Source of the DNA: an uncultured bacterium
GTDB taxonomy: Bacteria; Planctomycetota; DG-23; SLPQ01
NCBI GenBank assembly: GCA_937863625.1
Contig: CALMGO010000117.1
Location: forward strand, 1 to 6,292
DNA length: 6,292 nucleotides
Direction of reading: 5' to 3'
Part shown: piece after piece, positions 1-5,975 of the stretch
Position numbering within the stretch: position 1 is the stretch's first letter
Layout: every line of letters starts with the position of its first letter
Notes under the pieces: model-generated
What the model was told of the DNA's origin: nothing
Database searches by the model: none
The model's input: only the letters and a program-made list of their open reading frames with translations
Position numbers and translations under genes: made by a program

Positions 1-2063
1 GCCTGCTTGGCAAAGGGAATTTCAACTGTAAAGACCGATCCCTTGCTCTCCTCGGATCTGGCGGTGAGCGTCCCGGACATGAGCGTACACAGGCGTTTTG
101 AGATGGTTAGGCCAAGCCCGGTGCCTCCGTATCGGCGCGTCGTGGAGGCATCGGCTTGCGTGAATGCCTCAAAAAGCTCTTCGATCTTCTCAGGGGCGAT
201 GCCGATACCTGTATCGGTCACCTCAAACCGGACGACGGCCTTGTCATCGGTCTCTTCACTGAGTGTCGTATGTATGACCACTTCCCCCTCGGCGGTGAAC
301 TTCACCGCGTTGCCTACAAGATTCGTGAGGACCTGGCGCACACGGCCGGGGTCACCCTGCAGCATTGAGGGGACATTGGCGTCCACCATGCAGACATATT
401 CAAGGCCTTTCTCCTGCGCCTTTATGGCCAACACATCGTTCATTGAGTCGAGAGTTACGCGAAGGTCAAAATCGATGACCTCCATGTCAAGCTTTCCGGC
501 CTCGATTTTCGAGAAGTCGAGCACGTCGTTTAGAACCGTCAGCAGAGCCTCCGCGCTTTGCTGAACTGTTTCGGTGTACATCTTCTGCTCAGACGTAAGC
601 TGAGTATCGAGCAGGAGCGCATTCATGCCCATGATGCCGTTCATGGGGGTGCGTATCTCGTGGCTCATGTTCGCGAGGAACGCGCTTTTTGCCTGGTTGG
701 CCAGGTTTGCCTCAATGGCCAACTGGTTGGCGGTCTCCATGGCTTTCTGGAGTTCGATGTTCAGACGTTCAGCGTCTTCCTTGGCGCGGAGCACAAGGTC
801 CTCGGCACGCTTCTTCTCGGTGATGTCCGCAAGCGTGCCGTCAATGAATAGAACGCTGCCATCGTCGTCACAGACTACTTTGCTGGAAGCGCTCACCCAG
901 AACGGTCCACCCCTCGTGTTCTTCAGACGAATCTCTCTATTGAGGACTTCGCCTTGTTCCTCGAGGGTCCTTGAGAAAGCCTCGCAGTCCTCCTGGTTCC
1001 AATAGTGTCCGGAGACGTTGACATTCTTGAACTCTTCAAATGTGGCGTACCCGAGCATCTTGACGATAGCGGGGTTGGCCATGACAAAGCTTCCGTGAGC
1101 CCCGGGCGTGCGCCGGTAAAGCCCGATGGGCAGGTTTTCTATGAGGTCGCGGTGTCGCTCTTCGCTTTCTGCAAGCTGCTCGGTCGAAGTCTCCAGTGCG
1201 GCCGTCCGCTCCAGCACCTTCGCTTCCAATTGGCCGTACGACTCCTTGAGCTGTTCAGCCATGATGTTGAACGAACGCGCCAGATCGCCTATTTCATCGT
1301 TGCCGTCGTAGCAGGCACGCGCCGTGAAATCCCCTTGACCCATGCTGACCGCAGCATTGGAAAGGTGAACGAGAGGGCGGAGCCTCTTGTGGACGACGAA
1401 GTATATAAGTCCCGCAAGAAGCGCCGAAAGAAGCGCGAACAGCCCGGCCGAACGAAAGACGCTTTTCTTGATCTCTGCATGAACAAGCCCCACCGGTATG
1501 CCGGTGTGGAAATGCCCCCAGAGGCGACCCTGTATCAATATGGGGAAGGCATAATCGTAAAAGGCAAACCCCTTAGTGTCAGTCCACCTTTCCCGATGGT
1601 CGTGCTCGTGGCCTTCGCCCGCCTCCTCGTAGTGAGGCGCTCGGGCAATGCTTTCATGGATAATGACTTTGCTTAGCCCGGAATCCGTGTGAACGGGCAC
1701 GTAACTGTCATTATTCTCAATGTACGCATAGTAGATTGCGTCCGCTCCGAGAAATGCGTTCAATATAGTTCCAAGATTTCTGTCGAAATAATAGTCGTAG
1801 CTGCTGTGGTACTTGTGGGGGTTGGTTCCGGGAATGTCCTCATAGCGGGTGCTGAATAGCGTATCCAGTGTGAATATGCCGTTGGCTATTGATTTGTCTA
1901 TGAGAAATTCCGACATGCGGGCGCCGAGTTCCGCGTTCTGTCGGCCGAATTCATCGAACCTGCGGCCGACGTCGATGTACTGGAGATACCCGACAGCGAC
2001 GGTCACTACGCAGAGGACGAGCAGCAGGCCCGCGAGAAGAACCAGTGTGATTTGGCGCGCCAT
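1..2063 (-). CDS. Membrane sensor histidine kinase (TM-sensor-TM-HAMP-PAS-HisKA-HATPase), C-terminus cut by window edge
   Basis: An open frame of 687 complete codons runs off the left edge without a stop. It starts at an ATG 4 bp after the stop of the binding-protein gene, with GGGAG (2073-2077) 9 nt upstream. Residues about 5-26 are a first membrane helix and 28-206 an extracytoplasmic domain. Residues 207-227 are a second helix, followed by HAMP (about 226-280) and PAS/PAC (about 300-415, ending DITEKKRAEDL). An Ala/Glu-rich, probably coiled-coil linker (416-457) leads to HisKA with NMSHEIRTPMNG, so H468 is the predicted phosphorylated histidine. The HATPase has an N box (GNAVKF, N585), G1 (DTGIGIAP from D617) and G2 (GGTGLGL, 646-652). 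All core catalytic motifs are intact. It should sit in the inner membrane, sense a periplasmic signal and phosphorylate a response regulator. The H-box style is common in hybrid kinases, so receiver domains may follow outside the window, which is inference. The ligand is unknown. Confidence 0.95.
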   Translation of the reverse strand, partial: MARQITLVLLAGLLLVLCVVTVAVGYLQYIDVGRRFDEFGRQNAELGARMSEFLIDKSIANGIFTLDTLFSTRYEDIPGTNPHKYHSSYDYYFDRNLGTILNAFLGADAIYYAYIENNDSYVPVHTDSGLSKVIIHESIARAPHYEEAGEGHEHDHRERWTDTKGFAFYDYAFPILIQGRLWGHFHTGIPVGLVHAEIKKSVFRSAGLFALLSALLAGLIYFVVHKRLRPLVHLSNAAVSMGQGDFTARACYDGNDEIGDLARSFNIMAEQLKESYGQLEAKVLERTAALETSTEQLAESEERHRDLIENLPIGLYRRTPGAHGSFVMANPAIVKMLGYATFEEFKNVNVSGHYWNQEDCEAFSRTLEEQGEVLNREIRLKNTRGGPFWVSASSKVVCDDDGSVLFIDGTLADITEKKRAEDLVLRAKEDAERLNIELQKAMETANQLAIEANLANQAKSAFLANMSHEIRTPMNGIMGMNALLLDTQLTSEQKMYTETVQQSAEALLTVLNDVLDFSKIEAGKLDMEVIDFDLRVTLDSMNDVLAIKAQEKGLEYVCMVDANVPSMLQGDPGRVRQVLTNLVGNAVKFTAEGEVVIHTTLSEETDDKAVVRFEVTDTGIGIAPEKIEELFEAFTQADASTTRRYGGTGLGLTISKRLCTLMSGTLTARSEESKGSVFTVEIPFAKQ

Positions 2064-2067
2064 AGCG

Positions 2068-3147
2068 CTATTCTCCCGTTACTACAAGCGCATTCTCGAT
2101 AATGCCCGATGTGAGCGGTATGCCGATTCTCGCAGCCGTTTTCGTATTCACCATGCGTGTGCCGACATTGGCGGTGATGACGGGCAGTGTGCTCACCGGG
2201 GTGCCTTGAAGTATCGCGGTAACGTACGCTGCCGCCTTCTCCCCGTGCTCAAATCCCGACTCGGCCACTCCCATCAGCATTCCGTCTTGAACCGAAAACT
2301 CGAAGAATCCGAGCGTTGGAACCTTTGCATTCTCGGTCGTCCACTTTGCGACGGCCACAGGGTCCAGACTGTCCGGATTGTCCCCGGCCTTAAGCGTGTG
2401 GTACATGTAAATGCAGACGGCGTCGACCGTGTCATTGTAGTGGAGTATCTTCTCCTTCCACGTGTCGTAGTCATTAGTCAGCGCCCATTCGGTGACTTCC
2501 TCATCTATTCGTTCCTGCTTCATGAACCCCAGGGCGCTCGACGACGTCACATCGTCGCAGCTTAAGACCGCTATTCGCCTGATGGGATGGAAGGACTTAA
2601 TATACGAGAGCGTTTGCGCGAAATGCGGACGCTCTATGATGCCGGTCGCGTTTGATGCGGGAAATCCGTACTTGGACGGGTCTGCGTTAACCCCGCAGAA
2701 CACTATCGGCAAAGTCCCGTCGAGATACTTCATTGCAAAATACTGCTGGGCGTTGTCATCCGCCGTGATCACGATGTCCGGTTTGTATTCGTTCACCTTT
2801 TGCTCGGCGAGTTGGCCGGCCTGGATTGCCCATGCCTCATCCGTGTTTCTCTTAGTGTCCATGTAGAATATTTCGAGTTCGGTCCCCGTCCCCTCCAGAC
2901 CTGACCTGACGCCCTTTGTGATTGCATTTACCCACGGATATTCGGGATGATAACTGTGAACGAGAAGCACTTTCGCACCGTGAACACCGCCGGCCGGGAT
3001 GGCCGGTTGCGCGGCCGGTTGGGCCGTTGCGCCGCTCTTATCCGGTACTTTCGAAGGGCAGCCGCAGAGACTTGTGACAAAGGAAATGCATAATAGCGAG
3101 AAAAGACATATCCCGAGGAATGAGCCCCTGTGAAGTCGTCTGGTCAT
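2068..3147 (-). CDS. ABC_sub_bind-type periplasmic substrate-binding lipoprotein, likely paired with the kinase
   Basis: The gene encodes 359 residues. The start is an ATG with AGGAG (3156-3160) 8 nt upstream. The N-terminus has basic residues (MTRRLHR), a hydrophobic stretch at 9-27 and a lipobox-like LCGC with the modifiable cysteine at C30. This predicts an exported lipoprotein. The Cys at lipobox position -2 is slightly unusual. An Ala/Pro/Gln linker (38-53) leads to a two-lobed periplasmic-binding fold: KVLLVHSYHPEYPW (59-72), PDIVITADDNAQ (123-134) and LPIVFCGVNADPSKYG (146-161). This pattern fits the ABC_sub_bind (DUF534, TrpX-like) family. The stop TAG lies 4 bp before the kinase start, so the two are almost certainly co-transcribed. 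No permease or ATPase gene is in view. A role as ligand-binding sensor partner of the kinase is therefore plausible but inferred, and an ordinary transporter component remains possible. The ligand cannot be read from the sequence. Confidence 0.9.
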   Translation of the reverse strand: MTRRLHRGSFLGICLFSLLCISFVTSLCGCPSKVPDKSGATAQPAAQPAIPAGGVHGAKVLLVHSYHPEYPWVNAITKGVRSGLEGTGTELEIFYMDTKRNTDEAWAIQAGQLAEQKVNEYKPDIVITADDNAQQYFAMKYLDGTLPIVFCGVNADPSKYGFPASNATGIIERPHFAQTLSYIKSFHPIRRIAVLSCDDVTSSSALGFMKQERIDEEVTEWALTNDYDTWKEKILHYNDTVDAVCIYMYHTLKAGDNPDSLDPVAVAKWTTENAKVPTLGFFEFSVQDGMLMGVAESGFEHGEKAAAYVTAILQGTPVSTLPVITANVGTRMVNTKTAARIGIPLTSGIIENALVVTGE

Positions 3148-3338
3148 TGCCCCTGCTCCTGTTGCCGGCCGGCCTGCTTTGAGACGTGTTGCGGTTCCGG
3201 CCAGAGCACCACGCTCACGTCATACGACTGATGGCCCGACCCGCTGCTTTTGCAGAAGTGACACACACCCCACCCATAATAATGTACTCCAGGGAGCAAA
3301 TGGGAGGGTGTCGGCACCCTGCGTCAAAGGAAGAGGGG

Positions 3339-3373
3339 TTGTCTTCGAAAAACCGCCCCTTGTCCTCGAAAAA
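3339..3373. repeat. Two 14-nt direct repeats, 21 bp apart
   Basis: TTGTCTTCGAAAAA (3339-3352) and TTGTCCTCGAAAAA (3360-3373) match at 13 of 14 positions. Their 21-bp period is two helical turns, which would put both copies on the same face of the DNA. They lie about 190-225 bp upstream of the binding-protein start. A tandem regulator site is possible. They could equally be part of a dispersed intergenic repeat or chance in a short AT-rich patch. Confidence 0.5.
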
Positions 3374-3541
3374 GTGGACATGTGCTTGGAATGTGCCTTG
3401 ATCAAGCAAAATCGGCCGGAAAATCGCCATATTTGCCGGGAGCGCCGTTCCCAGGCGACAAACCATATGAAGGCCATGTGCCTCCCACATGACTTTTGGC
3501 ACTGCGCGGTATTGGCGCATAGTCAGCGAGGGGTCGGCCTG

Positions 3542-3569
3542 CCTGAAGCATAATCGCCGCCCCTTCAGG
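3542..3569 (-). terminator. Weak stem-loop downstream of ilvN, possible transcript end
   Basis: CCTGAAG and CTTCAGG form a perfect 7-bp stem around a 14-nt loop, starting about 48 nt after the ilvN stop. On the minus strand it is followed by CAGGCCGACC and not by a T run. It is therefore not a canonical intrinsic terminator. It may protect the mRNA 3' end or be incidental. Confidence 0.25.
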
Positions 3570-3617
3570 GCAAAGATGCGCCTGCCCGGCCTCGACGGTC
3601 GCCTGCCGCGGTCGGCG

Positions 3618-3944
3618 CTACTGCACCCTGAAAAACTCCTCAAGACGCGCAAATACCTCGTGCCCCGCGGCGTGACGGTTAACGCCGAGAACGTCCTCAA
3701 GCTTCTCAATCTGCTTTACCATCTGGTCAAGGCGTTCGTCTTCATTGACCATGAGCCATATGCGGCTCCGATCCCCATCGCCGATCGGCATGCACAAAAT
3801 ACCCTCGACGTTAAAGGCGCGCCGCGAAAACAATCCGCATACATGCGACATGACGCCCGGGTGGTTGTTGACTGTTACCTCGAGCACTGTGCATTTCTCT
3901 GCGGCGTTCTTGCTGTCGCCGGATTCAGGCAATTGTGTTGTCAT
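3618..3944 (-). CDS. ilvN: Acetolactate synthase I-type regulatory (small) subunit, IlvN
   Basis: The 108-residue protein closely resembles E. coli IlvN (96 residues), the regulatory subunit of acetohydroxyacid synthase I. It binds the catalytic subunit, raises its activity and mediates valine feedback inhibition. An ACT domain covers about residues 19-88, with the family signature NHPGVMSHVCGLF (27-39) followed by RRAFNVEGILCMPI. This close match to the type I subunit, rather than the longer IlvH of AHAS III, decides the symbol. I chose the ATG at 3942-3944 because GGAG (3954-3957) is 9 nt upstream. A TTG at 3957-3959 would add five residues and is weaker. With the ATG start the gene overlaps the end of ilvB by 20 bp, which suggests translational coupling. 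The extra N-terminal residues (MTTQLPESGDSKNAAEK) are longer than in E. coli and look unstructured. Confidence 0.95.
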   Translation of the reverse strand: MTTQLPESGDSKNAAEKCTVLEVTVNNHPGVMSHVCGLFSRRAFNVEGILCMPIGDGDRSRIWLMVNEDERLDQMVKQIEKLEDVLGVNRHAAGHEVFARLEEFFRVQ

Positions 3945-5616
3945 AGTTCTCGTCTCCAATCATGTCCTTGTTTGCCGCGCCCGGAGGCACCATGGGATAG
4001 ACTTTCTCGCTGATGTCGATGTGCGCGTGCACAAGGCACGGTCCGTGACTCGTGAGCGCCTGGTGAAGAATCGCCTCCGGATCATCCGTTGCCGCAAGGT
4101 CATATGACTTCATGCCGAACGCGGCGGCAGCGGCCGCAAAATCCACGTGAGCCTTGAAATCCGCCGCGAATATCCTGTTGCCGTAAAAGAGCTCCTGCTG
4201 CTGATGAACGAGCCCGAGGGAGTGATTGTCCATGACTATGACCTTGACGTTGACATCTTCCTCAACTGCGGTCACGAGTTCCTGTATATTCATGAGGAGG
4301 CTCCCGTCGCCGCTGAACGAAACGACTGTGCTCTCGGGGCTCGCAAGTGCCGCGCCTATCGCGGCAGGCAGCCCGAACCCCATCGTGCCCAGCCCCCCCG
4401 ACGTCAGCCACCTCTGCGGGCGGCTGAAAGGATACGCCTGCGCGGTCCACATCTGGTGTTGTCCGACATCAGTCGCGATGATTGCCTCCTCACCCACGAT
4501 CCTCGCGACGGCAAGCACGAGCCCGTAGGGGGTGCGTGGATCGTCCGCCCCCGTCATCAGGAGCGGATAACTTGTTCTGAGCGCAGTGATGCGGGAAATC
4601 CATTCCGCGCGGCCATTTTCCGCAACCAGCGGCAGCAGGGCGTCTATGACCGCCTTCACATCGCCTGTCACTCCCAGGTGGGCCGTCTTTATCTTATGGA
4701 GTTCACCGGCGTCGATATCGACGTGGATGATCTTTGCATTAGGGCAGAAAGCAGCGACCTTCCCCGTAGCGCGGTCGTCAAACCGCGCTCCCAGCACCAC
4801 AAGCAGATCGCACTCCTCAAGCGCCATGTTGGTAAAACGGGCACCATGCATGCCCAGCATGCCGATCGAGAGGGGATGGTTATGAGGCAGGGCCCCCAGC
4901 GCCATGAGGGTCATCGTAACGGGCAGTGACGCTTTTTCGGCAAGATGAGCCGACACCGCCGCCGCCCCGGAGGCGATTATCCCGCCGCCAAGGTAAAGGA
5001 TGGGGCGCCGCGCTTCGTTTATCATCTCCGCCGCGCGCTTGACCTCGTCCATGTCCACGGCAGGGGCGCCGTCGGCTCTGCCGGGTTCCGGCCACGAGTC
5101 AAACTCTATGGTCTCGCTTTGGACGTCCTTCGGCACGTCTATAAGCACGGGCCCCGGCCTCCCTGAGGACGCAATGCGAAACGCCCTTGGGACGACGTCG
5201 AGCAGTTCAGCGGCGGACCTCACAAGGAAGTTGTGCTTGGTGATGGGAATGCTCATCCCGTACGTATCGACTTCCTGGAAGGCGTCGGTGCCTATCATCC
5301 TGCTCGGGACCTGGCCGGTGATACATATAACCGGCACGGAGTCGAGCTTGGCATCGGCGATCGCGGTGAGAATATTGGTCGCGCCCGGCCCGGAGGTCGC
5401 AAGGCACACCGCAGGCTTGCCGGTTACGCGCGCCATGCCCTGCGCCATAAAGCCCGCGCCCTGTTCGTGACGTGCAAGCACGTGCCGGATGAGGCTGCTC
5501 TTGCCGAGGGCGTCATAGAGAGGCAGGTTCGAACCGCCGGGAATACCCGCGACTATGCGGATACCCTGCCGCTCGAGCATGTGGACGATTGCTTCCGCAC
5601 CGGTCTTTCTGATCAT
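3925..5616 (-). CDS. ilvB: Acetolactate synthase I-type catalytic (large) subunit, IlvB
   Basis: This is the thiamine-diphosphate enzyme that condenses two pyruvates to 2-acetolactate, or pyruvate plus 2-ketobutyrate to acetohydroxybutyrate, the first common step of branched-chain amino acid synthesis. From this start it has 563 residues, against 562 in E. coli IlvB, which it resembles along its whole length. Motifs include TGAE at the N-terminus, GIPGG, the catalytic Glu in RHEQGAGF (E51), GPGATN, TDAFQEVDTYG, TDVGQHQMWTAQ, the ThDP/Mg motif beginning GDGS (436) and the C-terminal KVYPMVPPGAAN. The substrate-specificity loop reads LGLVHQQQELFY, with Gln where AHAS II has Trp. The ATG at 5614-5616 has AGGAG (5623-5627) 6 nt upstream. 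Alternatives are the adjacent ATG (5617-5619) and an ATG at 5644-5646 that would give an E. coli-like longer N-terminus. A TTG at 5713-5715 is excluded because it lies inside the attenuator terminator. Confidence 0.97.
   Translation of the reverse strand: MIRKTGAEAIVHMLERQGIRIVAGIPGGSNLPLYDALGKSSLIRHVLARHEQGAGFMAQGMARVTGKPAVCLATSGPGATNILTAIADAKLDSVPVICITGQVPSRMIGTDAFQEVDTYGMSIPITKHNFLVRSAAELLDVVPRAFRIASSGRPGPVLIDVPKDVQSETIEFDSWPEPGRADGAPAVDMDEVKRAAEMINEARRPILYLGGGIIASGAAAVSAHLAEKASLPVTMTLMALGALPHNHPLSIGMLGMHGARFTNMALEECDLLVVLGARFDDRATGKVAAFCPNAKIIHVDIDAGELHKIKTAHLGVTGDVKAVIDALLPLVAENGRAEWISRITALRTSYPLLMTGADDPRTPYGLVLAVARIVGEEAIIATDVGQHQMWTAQAYPFSRPQRWLTSGGLGTMGFGLPAAIGAALASPESTVVSFSGDGSLLMNIQELVTAVEEDVNVKVIVMDNHSLGLVHQQQELFYGNRIFAADFKAHVDFAAAAAAFGMKSYDLAATDDPEAILHQALTSHGPCLVHAHIDISEKVYPMVPPGAANKDMIGDENYDNTIA
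5616..5616 (-). promoter_or_regulatory. ilvB ribosome binding site region and alternative starts
   Basis: Three in-frame ATGs compete. AAGGAG (5623-5628) favours 5614-5616 (spacer 6) over 5617-5619 (spacer 3). GAGG (5657-5660) could serve the ATG at 5644-5646 (spacer 10). That start gives 573 residues and roughly matches the number of residues before TGAE in E. coli IlvB. The choice is not settled by sequence alone. Confidence 0.5.
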
Positions 5617-5668
5617 CATCTTCTCCTTTTTCCCTTTTCCCGCCATAATCGGACCGCCTCGGCGGGGG

Positions 5669-5712
5669 AAAAAGAAAAACCCCCGCCGGCTTGCCCGCGC
5701 CTGCGGGGGTTT
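5669..5712 (-). terminator. Intrinsic attenuator terminator of the ilvBN leader
   Basis: On the minus strand AAACCCCCGC (5703-5712) pairs perfectly with GCGGGGGTTT (5677-5686), a 10-bp stem. A short inner GGC/GCC or CGG/CCG helix may extend it. The T tract TTTTTCTTTTT covers 5669-5679. It sits between the leader-peptide stop and ilvB, where an attenuator is expected, and is the strongest terminator in the window. Confidence 0.93.
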
Positions 5713-5805
5713 CAAGATTCTGCTGTTTAGCTCCCGCTACAGCGCGACGGCGTGTAATACGCCTACTACCAATACGCCCAATACCAGGCGCAAGCTCGCG
5801 GGAGC
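5703..5805 (-). promoter_or_regulatory. Competing leader RNA stems (protector, antiterminator)
   Basis: Segment 1, GCTCCCGC (5798-5805, inside leader codons 12-14), is perfectly complementary to segment 2, GCGGGAGC (5730-5737, starting at the leader stop). The GCGGG of segment 2 can instead pair with CCCGC (5703-5707) in the left arm of the terminator, which would block the terminator. These are the mutually exclusive 1:2, 2:3 and 3:4 pairings of classical attenuation. Segment 2 can also form a local hairpin (5722-5743) with a GGGA tetraloop and 8 pairs around a 2-nt bulge. A 5-bp hairpin GGCGT/ACGCC lies at 5749-5763. The 2:3 stem is short, so which alternative fold dominates is inference. 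Confidence 0.7.
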
Positions 5806-5838
5806 CAAGGCAGTATGTGTGTCGCGCTTCATGACCAT
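5737..5838 (-). CDS. ivbL: ilvB operon leader peptide (IvbL-like), 33 residues
   Basis: The short gene starts at an ATG with GGAGAGG just upstream (5843-5849) and ends with TAG. The peptide begins MVMKRDTHTALAPAS and continues LRLVLGVLVVGVLHAVAL. It has seven valines and seven leucines in 33 residues and no isoleucine. Core valine codons are all GTA (codons 19, 22, 24, 25, 27). Five of seven leucine codons are TTG or TTA, unlike the CTC/CTG/CTT seen at the start of ilvB. E. coli IvbL (32 residues, Val/Leu-rich) holds the same place before ilvB. Low charged tRNA-Val or tRNA-Leu should stall the ribosome in this run, favour the antiterminator and let transcription enter ilvBN. A second ATG at 5830-5832 is a possible shorter start. 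The function is inferred from layout and composition and is strongly supported by the terminator that follows. Confidence 0.9.
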   Translation of the reverse strand: MVMKRDTHTALAPASLRLVLGVLVVGVLHAVAL

Positions 5839-5875
5839 TTGTCCTCTCCGCAACAAGAATCCCAACAACACTTGC

Positions 5876-5903
5876 ATGCTACACGAGACAAGGAAATTGT
5901 CAA
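5876..5903 (-). promoter_or_regulatory. Sigma70-type promoter of the ilv leader and ilvBN
   Basis: A perfect -35 element TTGACA (5898-5903) is followed, after 16 bp, by TAGCAT (5876-5881), which matches 4 of 6 positions of the -10 consensus. Transcription would start near 5868-5870, giving about 30 nt before the leader ATG. Its position just upstream of an attenuator supports the call. Confidence 0.75.
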
Positions 5904-5926
5904 GTAAGTTTCCGCCCTCGACCGGG

Positions 5927-5950
5927 AAAGCGCAGCCAGCGACTGCGTTT
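5927..5950. terminator. Weak hairpin after the outer-membrane protein gene
   Basis: CGCAG (5931-5935) and CTGCG (5943-5947) pair across a 7-nt loop. Flanking AAA and TTT extend the stem around a one-base bulge. It lies 26-49 bp past the stop of the upstream gene and before the ilv promoter. The following T run on the minus strand is only three long, so termination is uncertain. Confidence 0.35.
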
Positions 5951-5975
5951 CTCTATGGTGTGCCGTGGAATCTCG

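Larger units (their letters stand above)
3148..3617. other. 470-bp gap between ilvN and the binding-protein gene; no convincing gene
   Basis: No frame here has both a good ribosome site and a recognisable protein. Visible structure: a CCTGAAG/CTTCAGG inverted repeat (3542-3548 with 3563-3569); a CATGTG/CACATG hairpin (3475-3480, 3486-3491); the perfect palindrome CTTGATCAAG (3397-3406); a 14-nt direct repeat (3339-3373); a compact hairpin AGGGTG-TCGG-CACCCT (3305-3320); and CTGC-TTTT-GCAG (3243-3254). A -10-like TATTAT on the minus strand (3276-3281) lacks a matching -35 element. It could belong to an activated promoter for the binding-protein gene, about 130 bp from its start codon. No T-rich intrinsic terminator was found for ilvBN. 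The 3' end may be Rho-dependent, or transcription may read through. Confidence 0.6.

Noticed and set aside
1005..1676. Long plus-strand open frame of 223 codons, with other plus-strand frames across 7-2565
   Set aside because: It lies antisense to the kinase, whose domains and motifs are continuous. The plus-strand translations show no family features and are shadows.
3305..3320. AGGGTG-TCGG-CACCCT hairpin as a terminator
   Set aside because: The stem is only 6 bp and neither strand has a T run after it.
3215..3709. 164-codon minus-strand open frame spanning the gap and the 3' end of ilvN
   Set aside because: It overlaps ilvN out of frame, has no clear ribosome site, no recognisable domain, and its repeated FFED segment is only the translation of the 14-nt DNA repeat.
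3945..3959. TTG start adding five residues to IlvN
   Set aside because: An ATG five codons later has GGAG at 9 nt. The TTG has AAGGA at about 5 nt, so it is possible but less likely.
4147..4929. 260-codon plus-strand frame opposite ilvB
   Set aside because: It is antisense to a well-conserved enzyme gene, and its composition is that of a GC-rich shadow frame.
5617..5715. N-terminal extension of IlvB from a TTG start
   Set aside because: The extension is a translation of the terminator stem and T tract, no ribosome site precedes the TTG, and E. coli IlvB has no such extension.
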